A stretch of 64,000 nt of DNA from NCBI GenBank assembly GCA_011947345.1, contig JAAVTG010000559.1, forward strand, positions 1 to 64,000. The letters are read 5' to 3'. The translations under genes and the position numbers were made by a program. Below are positions 12,362 through 22,749 of this stretch, in pieces. The DNA is from Phytophthora quininea. Lineage: Eukaryota; Oomycota; Peronosporomycetes; Peronosporales; Peronosporaceae. Each line of letters opens with the position of its first letter. Positions within the stretch are counted from its first letter, which is position 1. The notes beneath the pieces were generated by a model. It was given only the letters and a program-made list of their open reading frames with translations. It was not told the origin of the DNA and ran no database searches.

Positions 12362-15089
12362 TCAGCCCTGTTGTTTAATCTCGCCGCCGTCGAGTTCTTG
12401 GGTCCAGTCAAATGGCTCCCAGTCCTTTAGAAATGCCAACACGTCGCGTTTTTCACTTTCCAGAGAACGACGATTGTCTCCTTCCCGTCGTCCATACTTC
12501 GGTGGCTCCACCTCTAACATACCAGCTACAACATTCACACCAAAGTCTTGTGGAAACTTCGCTTCATCTTCGATCACATGCGCATATCCCCACGACCTGC
12601 GTTAGTCCGCCACTCAATGTGGAAGTACGAAAACGTGGGCGGGACGTGATTCCGAATCCCGCCTTTGCTGGTGTCGATGATCGGCTTGTGCGTACTCCAC
12701 TCTCCGTCTGCCTGCATCAGTTCCTGCTTAAAGAAAAGCGGTGTATCTAGGGCCAACTCCGTCGCCACAGGAATGCACTCAATTACTGTGTGCCGCTTCC
12801 GATGAGGAGCGCTAGTCTGCTCAATAAAGACCATGCTGGTGTTGTACTGCTTCTCGCACATGCGCACCAAGGCGCTTTGGAAACGAGTGATTTCCTCACT
12901 TACCTGTTCATCCGCTTGGACAACAGAGAAGTGTGGTCGATTGGCACGATCACGCAGTGACCAGGATGCAGTCGAGGACGGCTCGGCACCGCTAGATATG
13001 TGAACTCACCTAACGACAGCGTCAAATGGTTCTTGAAAGCAGGACTCTTCATGCACAACTGGCATTTCTGCGTGCGTGCATCCCACTTCTTCGTCTCATT
13101 CACTGCCATCGCATGTTCACGTTGGGCCTGAGCACGTCGAGTCAGATTCGAGCCAGGGTCCTGCAGCATTTTCAGATCTACTTGGTCCTCTTCGTCAAAC
13201 CCGCTAGAAAGATTCTGTGCGTTCACTTCCGTGCCCTTGTATCGAGCGCCTAAGCGCACAATATTCCGTGCGTGGACAGCGTCCATGTTGCCTTGTCCAG
13301 CACGTGAGCTAGACATTCGCTCTTCACGCACAAGCTCTTCTAGTGACGCTGCCACATCTGGTCCGCTCATGGTCATCGGATCCGTCTGTTTCTTCTTCCC
13401 CTTTCGTGACCCGTAGCGCATGTCTTCCTTTTCTAGCGGAGGCAGAGCACCCGTGATAGCCTCAAAGTGCGGGACAGCAGCGGCGGTTTTCTCGCGCTCG
13501 TACTGAGCCTCCAATTCGTTCAACTGCTCCGTCAACTTGCGGAATAGTTCAGTTTTGCCCATCATTTGCGCTCTTAAAGCCTTCGCGGCAAGTTTGTTCA
13601 GCTCAACTTTCACATCGCCAGCATCCTTCTTTGGTGGGAAGCTACAGAAGAAGCTTTTGCAGATATCTCTGTTTCAAACGGCGCAGCCTTTGCGCGGGAG
13701 ATGTCTGTGGAACCTCCGGTACTGACAAGTTGCTGGGCTTCCTGCCGCCATACAAAAATGCGTTTCTCTTCTCTAATTCTTCCCGCTCGGCCGCCATTCT
13801 TGCCTCGTCAACAACTCGCGTTGGTGTTGTAGCCCTGTTAGGCTTCTTCTGCTCTTGCTGGACTGTTGTCGGAGTCGACGATTGATTCTTTTCCTTCCCT
13901 TCTGTTTTGCTACTCTCGTCACGATCACGTCGCACAGGAGAACGAGAACGACGTCGAGATTGAGATCGCGATCGCCGTTCCGATTTCCGCTGACGCTTTG
14001 CACGGTCAGACCTTCCTTGGCTTCGACTGCGGCTACGGCTACGGTGACGGGAGTTGTATCGCCGTGAATCGCTGCGAGACCTGTCACCACGTCTGGACTT
14101 CCTCGAGTTATTATCACGATCTTCAAAATCTGGCAACTTGGCGTAGTCAATCGGTTCGTCTTCTTCTTCGTCATCTCCTCGGCGCATAGAGCCACGTTCT
14201 GTATGAGACCGTGTTCGACTATCATCTTGCATGCTTTGACTCACAGATCGCTGCACGCGCGTGGAGTAGTTGGACAGTAGCGTCTTATCCTTCGCATCTC
14301 GTCCAATGTGGAGAGTTCGTCGTTCCCTTCCAGGCTTGTTGCTGTCCTCACCATCGATACGATGGCGTTTGTACTGTAGATGAGCATTGTCTCGTGCGGA
14401 ACCTCGTGCGCTCTCTTTCAGTGCATTGACAGATTTAAACCGCTCGTTAACGACGTCCTCCAGGGTCGACCCAGAGGCTCGCGCACGGTCTTCTGCCCGC
14501 TTCAGCATTTTGGCTCGCCAACTCGCTCCTCCATCGCCAAAAAGCGGCACATCTCCGTCATCTTCTACCTTACTTTCTTCAGGAGCATTTCCCTCCCCAC
14601 GCACGATTTCACTGGAGACTGTGGGCGCTGCGTCTGGGTTTTTAGGGTCGTAGAGTCCATAAACCATGCCGGTGACGGGCTCTCTCATGCCTGCTTCGAT
14701 CTCGTCCTGGATTTTCTTTTGTTTGGCTTCTTCTTTCAGCTCCTCTGCTGTCTTCACGACCTCCATCGGCTCTGCATCCGGCCTCATAAAAGGCTGGTAA
14801 CAACAGAATCAGGTTACCTCTCTATAGGAATAACTACCAACGTTTGTCTTACCATGGACATCCAGCCGTCTCTCGGCAACGCTGTCTTGGCTCCCTCGCT
14901 ATTGTCATCCTCTACCTCCTCGTCGCTGATGCTGTGTCTCCTGTGCTTGTGCTTCTTCTTGCCGTCCTTCCTCTTCTTTTTGTCCTTCTTGTCCTTCTTG
15001 TCCTTCTTCCCGCGCTTCTTGTCCCTCCTGTCGCCCTCGTTGGCCTCTGCGCGGCTCACGAACTTGAGACCTTGCAGAAGCGAGCTCAT
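12362..15089 (-). CDS. CWF19L2: CWF19-like splicing factor, CwfJ C-terminal domains (unit 1 copy)
   Basis: Nuclear spliceosome-associated protein related to CWF19/CWF19L2, which acts on lariat handling and late splicing. Exon 1 (15089-14853) encodes a lysine-rich KKDKKD stretch. A GT-AG intron follows, then exon 2 from 14793. It contains an RS domain ([10 protein letters not shown], about 13,930-14,080) and the CwfJ_C_1 region: [20 protein letters not shown], then [13 protein letters not shown] with the HIT-like histidines. The CwfJ_C_2 region ([26 protein letters not shown]) ends at 12362. Frame changes occur near 13,735 and 12,588; both are also present in the unit 2 copy. This copy has extra damage: one base is missing after PIDHT near 12,930 and one near 13,638, which unit 2 lacks. 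It is therefore the less intact copy. Confidence 0.88.
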
Positions 15090-15683
15090 CGTTTGTGGTA
15101 TAGCTACAACCCTTCAATGATTGGACGAAAAAATGTATATTTACAGGTCTCTAAGTGTTTCGTTAAAATGATGACATCTTAGCCAAAACTAGTTGTACAC
15201 GTCCGATCACAGGGCTTTCCTAAACGTTTGCGTTAAGGTGTGCATTCAAGTGTACAGCTTTAGGTGTCCCACTCATAGCAGCTTCTTGAAGAAAAATCAA
15301 AATGACCAACTATGCTGTCGTTTTTGACACGTTATTTCTTCAGAAACCAATTATTATGTTGCTTGGACAACTAAACATGGCATAAGTAGCCCAAGAACAT
15401 CGACGTCATGTGAAAATAACTCCATTCGAATGATATTTTTATTTTGTTTATAGAAACTCGCAGCCACTTTGCTCGGAATGCCATGTTGGACCTACCATAG
15501 TTCAATAACCAAAACAGATTCGATCATGCCACTGCATCCACTCCTCTTAGAAAAACGCCAATTTACTGGCATAAAAATATGAAGAGCAAAACTGAAAATT
15601 TTAGTTTTAGGGCTACCCCGAAAAATGCCGTTTTTGGTCTGGTTGAGTCAGGCAAACGTTGCCATAACCCGGAATAGCCAAAG
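15090..15683. other. Intergenic DNA specific to unit 1
   Basis: About 550 bases (from about 15,138) have no counterpart in unit 2, where the CWF19-like gene is followed directly by the inverted SDR. The sequence is AT-rich with no gene, inverted repeat or clear element end that I can see. It may be remnant flank of a second SDR copy or of a lost element. Confidence 0.5.
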
Positions 15684-16685
15684 TTACAGCACGTTAAACT
15701 TGAGCTTGGCGAGACGCTCGCTCTCCTCCCACAGCGTGCGCGCTGCCGCCTCGTCGTGCGCAGTTTTTCGGCTGCACTCTCGTTGGTGGTCCCCAGAACT
15801 CAAGGAACTTGCTGGGCCCGTAGAAGTCTCCACCTCGGACACCAGCTCCCGTTGCAGCGTACAATGTGGGCAACGCACCAGCATTTATCTCTTGAAAAAT
15901 TGGCAACACTCCAAAGAATCGCCAGCCGAGCCTGCTGAGCCAGCCTTGCTCAGTAGTCGGCGCGTCCAGGAGGTTCGTTCTCGTAATCCCCGGGTGGCAA
16001 GTCACTGCCGTCACGCCTGCCACATTCCGAGTGTCGATGCGGCGTTGCAACTCGTTGGTAAACAGCAAGTTGCACAGCTTGAGTCTCCGTACACTGTCGT
16101 GGCCTTGTATCCCTTCTCGGGGCGCACAATCTCTCCGGGCTTAAAGTGAGCGAGGTCGGCGCTCGTGTGAGCCACACTGCTGATGTTCACCACGCGAGAC
16201 GCAGTGCTCTTCTTTAGGAGAGGGAACAACCGAGCCGTCAACGCGAAGTGGCCCAAGTGGTTGGTTGCAAACTGCCGCTCGTAGCCATCCACCGTCTCGG
16301 AGTACGGCACGGCCATGATTCCAGCGTTGTTGATCAGCAGGTCGAGACGGTCGTGCGTGGCCTTGAAATCGTCCGCAAACTTGCGCACGCTACTGAGATC
16401 ACTTACGTCCAGCTTCTTGAACTCGACTTGGCCAGCGTCGGCATTCGAGGCCAACGCTTCTCGCAGCTTCTTCTCGGCTTCCAAACCGCGAACTTCATTA
16501 CGACAGGCGAGCACCACGTCGGCTCCTTTGCGAGCGAGTTGGAGAGCCGTCTCAAATCCAATACCCGAGTTGGCGCCCGTGACGATGGCGAGTTTGCCCT
16601 TCTGGGAGGGAATATTGCTAGCTTCCCAATTGTCCGGCACTTGAGCACGGGTCTCGGTGGAAGTGGAGTCGACGCAGATGGCCAT
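15684..16685 (-). CDS. Short-chain dehydrogenase/reductase, retinol-dehydrogenase-like (unit 1 copy)
   Basis: NAD(P)(H)-dependent oxidoreductase of the classical SDR superfamily; substrate unknown. Single exon, ATG at 16685 (MAICVDSTSTETRAQ). Motifs: cofactor loop TGANSGIG, LDVSDLSSVRKF, LLINNAG, then SSVAH and the catalytic tyrosine in VYGDS. The frame breaks exactly after YGDS, where the catalytic lysine should follow. One base is missing near 16,080, and the next frame continues LCNLLFTNELQRR. A second shift lies near 15,775, and the protein ends at 15684. About 330 residues in total, normal for the family. Differences from the other copy cluster around residues 150-185, whereas the first 150 residues are nearly identical. 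Confidence 0.85.
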
Positions 16686-16728
16686 GCTGTAGACTTGTGA
16701 TGAAGCTTGCGGGTGTGGTTGTCGTTGT

Positions 16729-16743
16729 GAATTGGGGAATGAG
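16729..16743 (-). promoter_or_regulatory. Oomycete Inr-like initiator of the SDR gene (unit 1)
   Basis: On the minus strand CTCATTCCCCAATTC, 44 bases before the SDR start codon, matches the oomycete initiator core (CTCATTYYNCAWTT). The equivalent element is kept before the other SDR copy. Confidence 0.6.
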
Positions 16744-16947
16744 GTCGTTCAAAGCGCAACGATCTGCTCTGTTTGGTGCCAAACAATCAGTGATTGCTTG
16801 ACCGCCCTGCTGCTTTGGATAAGAGATATAGTCATCATGAGAAAGGGCACGTCAACGGTGACAAATCCACTTGCCAGGCATCTGTAGAGGACTGCTCTTC
16901 AGCGGTTGCGTGAATCCGGCTCTTATTTCACTGTAGTTAGGTGAATT

Positions 16948-19594
16948 CTAACTTATCTTCTTGAGCACTTGCAGCCCTTCGGCGGTGCACCCAAGTTTCA
17001 CGAACTGATTGTCTTTGAGCACTTGATCAGTATCGATGGATGCCCTGGAGAGCTGCACAGACAGCGATAAATACGGAGACATCCTCGAGATGGCTGCTGC
17101 CTCCCTTGGCGTGAGCGCCGGGTCATCGTAAGCAGCGACGATGTCGACGGTCGTGTCGAATCCGCGGTTCTGGAGCAATTTGGACAGACTCAACACGCTG
17201 TAGTACTCGCCTTCTGAGTCAGACCGTGTGGACGCGTACATGTCGTTGCGGAAGAAGAGTTTCACTGATGAGTTGTTGCGCAGGTACGCTTGTACGTCCA
17301 AGGTCGTCCCTGCCAGCCAAAACTTGTGCGTGCAGTTGAATTGCACGTCTAGGTGAGTTGGCGGTTGGTTGGTCCTAGTATCAACAGCTTTCGGTTCCTG
17401 TACCGTTCTTGTTCTTGATGAGACCGGAGTTCGCTCTAAAGCTGATCGTCGCTGTGCGAACAAAGAGTAGTGACACTCCCATCGACAGCACGGATGCTCT
17501 CGAGACTGCAAGTTATGTGCCTGGTTGAGAAGCACCACGAGAGACCACATCCATTTTCGATTCCGCGGCGACGGCAGGATCATTGACGTCGGATTCACGA
17601 CCGAAGAGGTATCGTCCGTCAGCTCCGACCGTGGCGAGATCACGGGTTTGTTCAGTAGCATCGCCATTTGCGAAGCCGATTTGGACGAGGTGGTGATGCT
17701 TTCCCGTAGCAAATCTTGCTTTAACGCAGTTTGTGTAGCAGTGGTAGAAGCGAGTACGTCTTCGAGCTGGTTGAGATTGTTTGTTACAGACATCCTTCGG
17801 TGGTGGTCTTGCTGCTGCTTTGTATTAGCTCGCTCGATCATTTGCTCCAGTTCCTTGTCCATTTCCTCGTCCTCATCCATGAGCGACGCTCGCGATGAAG
17901 TCGGTCGGGCACCTCGACGAGGAAAACCAATAGAACTTGTTGTACTAGAATTGTTGGCTTTGCTTGTCGCCTGACCGGTCTCCAGTTCTGTAGATGGGGA
18001 GATCAGTGGTGGTCGCTTTACAATGAGACTTGATGCGCTGAAACAGTCCATCCATTCCGACGACAACGCGTCTCCAGTCGTGTATGACTCGTCGGGAATG
18101 TAAATGCCATTGTAAGCTCGCAGCCGATGCTGGGAATTGAGCAGCTTCGAGTCGACATATCGAACTCGTTCCAGCCCAATATTCCCCTTAATATTCAGCA
18201 TCTCCCCGTGATTGCCATGCACGCGTAGTAGTCGATCTTGGTCACATACGAACTCCGAAATTGCGTCATGCGGATTTTTGTCGACCCCAAGACGATCGAA
18301 TGCGTCGGCGACCGCATTTGTGAGACCAGTTCCGACATACTAGAAGCTTCCGGTACGAGTGCAGCCCGACGGTTTTTCGGACGTCTCCGTGCTGCTACGG
18401 CTTGAGGGTCTTGAAGCGGTGGTTCTGTGGCACGGATTAGCTGCACTCGAACACTGTTATCCTCGGTAAGAAACGGTGTAATCCCGCTGGTCTCCTTTAG
18501 CTTGGACTGCAGTGGTGTGCGCGGAGCGAAGAATGGGATGGTGCGAATCAAATTCGTCGGAAGCCAATAGTTCGTGTCGCTGTGTTTCCGTGTCAAGTGC
18601 CGATTAGCGTGAGATCGACCGCGTGACATTGGTGCGAACGAGCTCTTCCGTCTTCCAGTCAATGGACTTGTTTAGTCGCTGTCTTCACGGTTCTCTCCGT
18701 CTTCATCGTCAGACACTGAGTTGGCGTTGCTATCTCTCCGTCGTCGAGCTCCCACCGGCGCTTTCTCGCTTGCTTCCATGATCGCATCGGCGTTAATGGG
18801 AATGCACTCCGTATATCCCAACGCGTTTATCCGTAGATACAATCGTGATCCATGGGACGACCGATGAGTCCTTTTCCTGCCTTCCGCGGCTGCCACTTCG
18901 TCGGCAGCAGCCTCAATTCGAGCGTTTTCCTGCTCTGCGATAAAGAGTTCTGGGGGATATCGTAGATTGCGTTGATCACAAGTATCAATCGACAAAGCGT
19001 GAGTTGGGGCGGCATCGCGGCGACACTGATTGTCGGGTCTAGCGAGTAGGTCTGCTCTTGAATTCGACCGAGTCCTTCGGCCATTATCTTGCTGTTTGGG
19101 AGTCCGAGAGCCGCCGAAAACTTCGTTTCGATGCGTTGGAGTTGCTGATCGCGCTCGTAAATCGCGTAGCAGTAACTACAGACACTCCAGGACTCGTACG
19201 CGACTGCTGACTCGGGTAGATCCCTTGCGAATGAGAGAAGCGACAGTGTCTTCTCTGGTGGGAGCCTAGACCGAATCCGCAGCAGCATGTCGCTGATCAT
19301 TTTCAGCGTCATTTTGAAGGACAGCTCGCTGCTGGGATAAGCCGCCAGGCAGCATTTGCACTGAACCAGTTTGTGAATATTCCGTTGAGATAAGGGTACC
19401 ATTGCCCGTCGATGGAAGCGATGTCGAGACTTCCTTCCTCTTTCATCACCGTCAAAACTTTCGGCGTCATCTTCATCAAGGATGTTGGTGTCACGATAAT
19501 TCAAATACGCCACCCGCTGCTTCATTGACAATGGGAGTGGACGGCCCGGATGAACTCTGTTGACCACTTGAAACGCTTTCACTTGGAGAAGCCA
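16948..19594 (-). pseudogene. Large uncharacterised protein, 3' part (unit 1, disrupted)
   Basis: Same gene as the intact-locus copy ending at 43,756. Seen here: a cysteine pair region (VQCKCCLAAYPSSE ... CSYCYAIYERDQQ), a basic low-complexity middle, then a C-terminal part with beta-rich stretches (FRSSYVTKIDYYA; FNCTHKFWLAGTTLDVQAYL) that might be C2-like, and the end VLKKIS. Three independent lesions show it is dead. An LTR retrotransposon enters at 19,595 within the codons for SGEWW. A CAA-to-TAA nonsense change lies near 18,676, where unit 2 reads REDSDQTSP. Exon 1 and most of exon 2 were never included in the duplication. A frameshift near 19,030 is shared with the other copy. Confidence 0.85.
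19590..19594. repeat. 5-bp target site duplication (left) of the chromovirus
   Basis: AGCCA precedes the left LTR. The same five bases follow the right LTR at 38,359-38,363. The empty site in unit 2 reads GAGAAGCCACCACTCG with a single AGCCA at 46,397-46,401. Confidence 0.95.
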
Positions 19595-19912
19595 TGTGAC
19601 AGGATCATGATGAAACAAGGAGCCAGGAGCAAGAAGCAACGGACGAGTACCAGTGATCGGAAAAAGTTATTAAAATACAATAAATTGAATATTATATTGA
19701 CGGAATAACGGATTATTGGAAAGTAGAAAAGACCGTACAATTTACAATTGGCCCCGTAATAAGTATATTTACTTTTTACCCTTCACGTAAAAAGGATGGC
19801 TGGTGTCCTGTGGACAACTACAGACGGCTGGCTGTGGTGCGTCGATCATTTTGTTCTATAGCTCTCGTCTGTGGTTGTTCATTTCGACTTTCGATCGCTA
19901 CACTTCAAGCAA

Positions 19913-21422
19913 ATGACAACGTCGCGCGGCATCTGCGAGTATTTCTACACGGACTGCGGTGGAGGAATGTTCTCCTGCAAGGAATGTGGTAAATCCCGGA
20001 AGCAAGCGCCAGGAACCGGCTACAGCAACCTCGTCAGCCATCTCGCCACCAAGCACCCGGGATACCTGCAAAACTTCGAGGCCAGCCAGCTAAACGATGG
20101 CGCCACTTTGGAGGCCCACGGCTTCGTGGACCAGAGGACGATGGAGATATACAAGTGGATGGAATGGGTCATCGTGAGGAACCACTCTCTCAGCGAAGTC
20201 GACGACCCCTCACCCGCTCTCTCGCAAGTGTTGAGCCCGTTTCTTCGAAAACGCTGCAGCGCTACATGCGCCATGTTGCTGAGCGTGTTGGCACCAAGAT
20301 CTCAGCAGCCATGGGAGATTCATTTGGGCTCATGTTCGACGGCTGGTCGTGCGGAACGATCCACTTCGTTGCCATCTACGCTGTGTTTGTTCGGGAGGGC
20401 GATCTGAGGCAGCCGTTGCTCTCAATCTCTCATGCAGAGCATGGGCAGAGTGCTGATGCCCACATTGCCATGATCGACGCTGTGCTATCCGTCTACCACA
20501 AGACTACGGAGATGGTTCTCTTCATCGTGAGCGACAATTGCCCAACGAACCAGGCCATAGCGACCCGGCTGGGCGTTCCACTGGTTGGATGCGCCAGCCA
20601 TCGGTTTAACCTCGCTGTCGGTCGCTACCTCAAGGACTTCCAAGACCTGATTGATCAAGTTCAAGCTCTCTGTATCCAGCTACGCCTTCCGAACAACAGT
20701 GCTAAGCTGGCACGCTTCACGGATCTCAAGCCGTTGAAGGCTAACGTTACGAGGTGGTCCTCGACTTTCAACATGTTGTCGCGGTACGTCAAGATACGTG
20801 ATGCGATCAAGATGGTTGCTGCTGTTGAAGACTTGTTACCGCGTCCGAGCACCCACCGCAAAATTGTCCAGCTTGTCGAGAAGCTTGCTGATTTGGACAG
20901 CGTCTGTGTGCATCTGCAATCGGAGCGGCGAAATCTCGCTGACGTTCGTCTTCTATTCGACGCTGTCATTGCAAGTATCCGTCAACAGCTGACGACCTCA
21001 AGCCGACAGCCAAGATCATCCACTCTCCTGAATTCGAGAGTGCGATAGTAAAGTTGCTGTCAAACCGGTCGCTAAGTTCGCAGGAAGAAGACGCTGTTGC
21101 TAGATTCGCTGTCCTCTCAACGGCTCGTGAGAAGAAAAACGACAAAGAGGATTTCGCTACGGCTACTCTCCGTCAGGCGAAGCGCCCTCGTCACTCTTCG
21201 ATCTCCAAGTATCAAGACATACTGTGTATGATTCCACCAACAAGCAATCGTTGCGAGCGCTTGTTTTCACAGTGCAAGTTAGTCCTGACACCGCTTCGCT
21301 CACGCTTACTGCCGGCGAACTTCGAGACCATTGTCTTCCTACGCTGTAACCGAGAGCTGTGGGACTTCACTACGCTCCTTGGTGGTGAAAGCGCCCCAGT
21401 TGAGCCTGTAAATGCTGTCTAG
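19913..21422 (+). pseudogene. hAT transposase (BED zinc finger), frameshifted
   Basis: ATG at 19,913 (MTTSRGICEYFYTDCGGG). An N-terminal BED finger is formed by CKEC and HLATKH (about residues 20-50). The RNase-H-like catalytic core follows ([64 protein letters not shown]). The hAT C-terminal dimerisation region (PPTSNRCERLFSQCKLVL, then NFETIVFLRCNRELWD) runs up to the stop at 21,420-21,422. Frame changes near 20,220 and 21,000 break it into three pieces. Cut-and-paste transposition is the known family role. Because the ends are intact, the element could still be moved by a transposase supplied elsewhere. Confidence 0.88.
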
Positions 21423-21637
21423 TGCTAGCCAAAGCGATTTTGGCTGAGAGCCTCCCCGCCTCCAATAAAAATAAAAACCGGTTTCAACTCCTGATTCATT
21501 ATAACAGGTCATATTAAAACACCGATAAAAATCCCTGCTCCATGTCCACTGATGACTGTCAATTTTGCCGTCGCCGGCCTGTTTGATTGGCGGAAATAAA
21601 CCCTGCGAGGAACCTGACAGCCACCAGCTTCTTGATG

Positions 21638-21715
21638 GAGTCGGGACTCGAACCCGCGCACAACAGCTTGGATGGGTCAAGTCTAAACTGCTGCACCGTT
21701 CGAACCCACATAATA
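21638..21715 (-). other. tRNA-like segment in the hAT 3' region (weak)
   Basis: Read on the minus strand, GGGTTCGAGTCCCG is a good B-box/T-arm and GTGCAGCAGTTTAGAC resembles a D-arm/A-box. The spacing is roughly that of a tRNA. A full acceptor stem and a standard U33 anticodon loop cannot be formed, so it is not called as a tRNA gene. A tRNA-derived SINE head or a decayed tRNA are possible. Confidence 0.3.
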
Positions 21716-22049
21716 CTGACTAATTATTGCAATTTTTATTATTGCTACGCCGCATTCGTCAATGACGAATTACGTTTTTCTAGAGAACCAATGCAGTTTT
21801 TATTTAATTGTCCGAACACTGACGAGTACCCATAGGAGCAGATGCTCGGGGCAAACCAATGACAAGCGGCCATTTTAACAAGACGTAAGATTGTCGCCGA
21901 AACGTTGGCAATATCTTGGAGTTTGTATGCAGTCGTAGGAAATTCGGCGAAGAAAACAACAACATTGCCAATGTTTGTACGTTCTTCGCAGTTTGGTTTG
22001 TATACACGTTTTGATGAGATGCATATTAGTATGGAGTAGCGAGTACGGA

Positions 22050-22465
22050 GGAAATTGAATTGATTAACTGTTTAGCGGATTTCTCGTCTTAAGGTGATAA
22101 GCTATCTATCCGTGAGAGTTACGTTCGTGTCGTCCACATGTGGTGCATGGGTTCCGGGATATTATTTTCTGGCGGACCACAGTAGCGCGGTTGCAATGAA
22201 GCTCATGTGCGTGTTGGTAGAGGAATTGGTAGTGAATCTTGAACGAGTTCAGCAGATTGAGAATATTTGGCACTTCAGCTGTCGTTTCCTGGAAATGAAT
22301 GTCGTTCCTGAGCCGCCATGTTGCATGAAACACAATCGCTGTGTAGATCTTCCATAGAAGTATCAGTTCTTTGTGCTCACTTCTCCAGTTCCCACAGAGG
22401 TCTTGCAATCTTGGGAAGAGTAGCAACCTCCAGCTTAGGTCGACGCAAAAGAACGTCGACCACCG
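22050..22465 (-). mobile_element. Non-LTR (LINE) retrotransposon 3' fragment
   Basis: A 416-bp insert is flanked by a 19-bp direct repeat (ATGGAGTAGCGAGTACGGA at 22,031-22,049 and 22,466-22,484) inside the left LTR. On the minus strand it encodes the end of a reverse-transcriptase polyprotein (LILLWKIYTAIVFHATWRLR, typical of the C-terminal zf-RVT region of L1-like elements), with its stop at 22,106. A strongly 5'-truncated copy with a long target duplication is what target-primed reverse transcription produces. No clear poly-A tail is visible. Confidence 0.65.
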
Positions 22466-22749
22466 GATGGAGTAGCGAGTACGGAAAGAATGAGGTTCAA
22501 GTCGAAGCACCGAACGGAGTGGCGACTCGTCCCATTCATTCTTGAATCAACCAAAGACAAAACAAGCCTTCACTGCTCTGGCCAAGCAGACGTGTGATTC
22601 TTCTAAGACCTCTAAGACTGAGCGTGAACGCGCACGACTCAACAATTAAATAAACGACCTGCTTCCTCTTAAGTGCTACCAAGACCCTCGTTAGTCAGAG
22701 CTCCGGCTACACCGAGAGCTCTGCTAACTTCGTGACATAGTAGACCTTG

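Larger units (their letters stand above)
19651..21821 (+). mobile_element. hAT-type DNA transposon, 2,171 bp
   Basis: The terminal inverted repeats are CAGTGATCGGA on the left and, read from the right end, CAGTGTTCGGA (10 of 11 match, with further AT-rich similarity inside). An 8-bp target duplication ACGAGTAC flanks it at 19,643-19,650 and 21,822-21,829. It sits inside the left LTR of the chromovirus. The other LTR shows the uninterrupted target (GGACGAGTACCCAGAGG). The internal gene encodes a BED-finger hAT transposase. Confidence 0.93.
19595..22737 (+). repeat. Left LTR of the chromovirus, interrupted by a hAT element and a LINE fragment
   Basis: Pieces 19,595-19,650, 21,830-22,030 and 22,466-22,737 form one LTR of about 530 bases. 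It matches the right LTR (386 bases) except for about 143 bases (about 21,887-22,027) that the right LTR lacks. About ten substitutions were counted by eye in the shared part. Confidence 0.9.

Noticed and set aside
14380..15120. Plus-strand 246-codon frame rich in S, L and F
   Set aside because: Antisense to the lysine-rich and acidic N-terminus of the CWF19-like gene; the same shadow occurs in unit 2.
17525..17974. Plus-strand 149-codon frame
   Set aside because: Antisense shadow of the large-protein C-terminal part; repeated at 44,332-44,781 with matching changes.
21600..21720. Genuine tRNA gene
   Set aside because: Only the T-arm and a D-arm-like stretch fit; no acceptor stem and no U33 in the anticodon loop.
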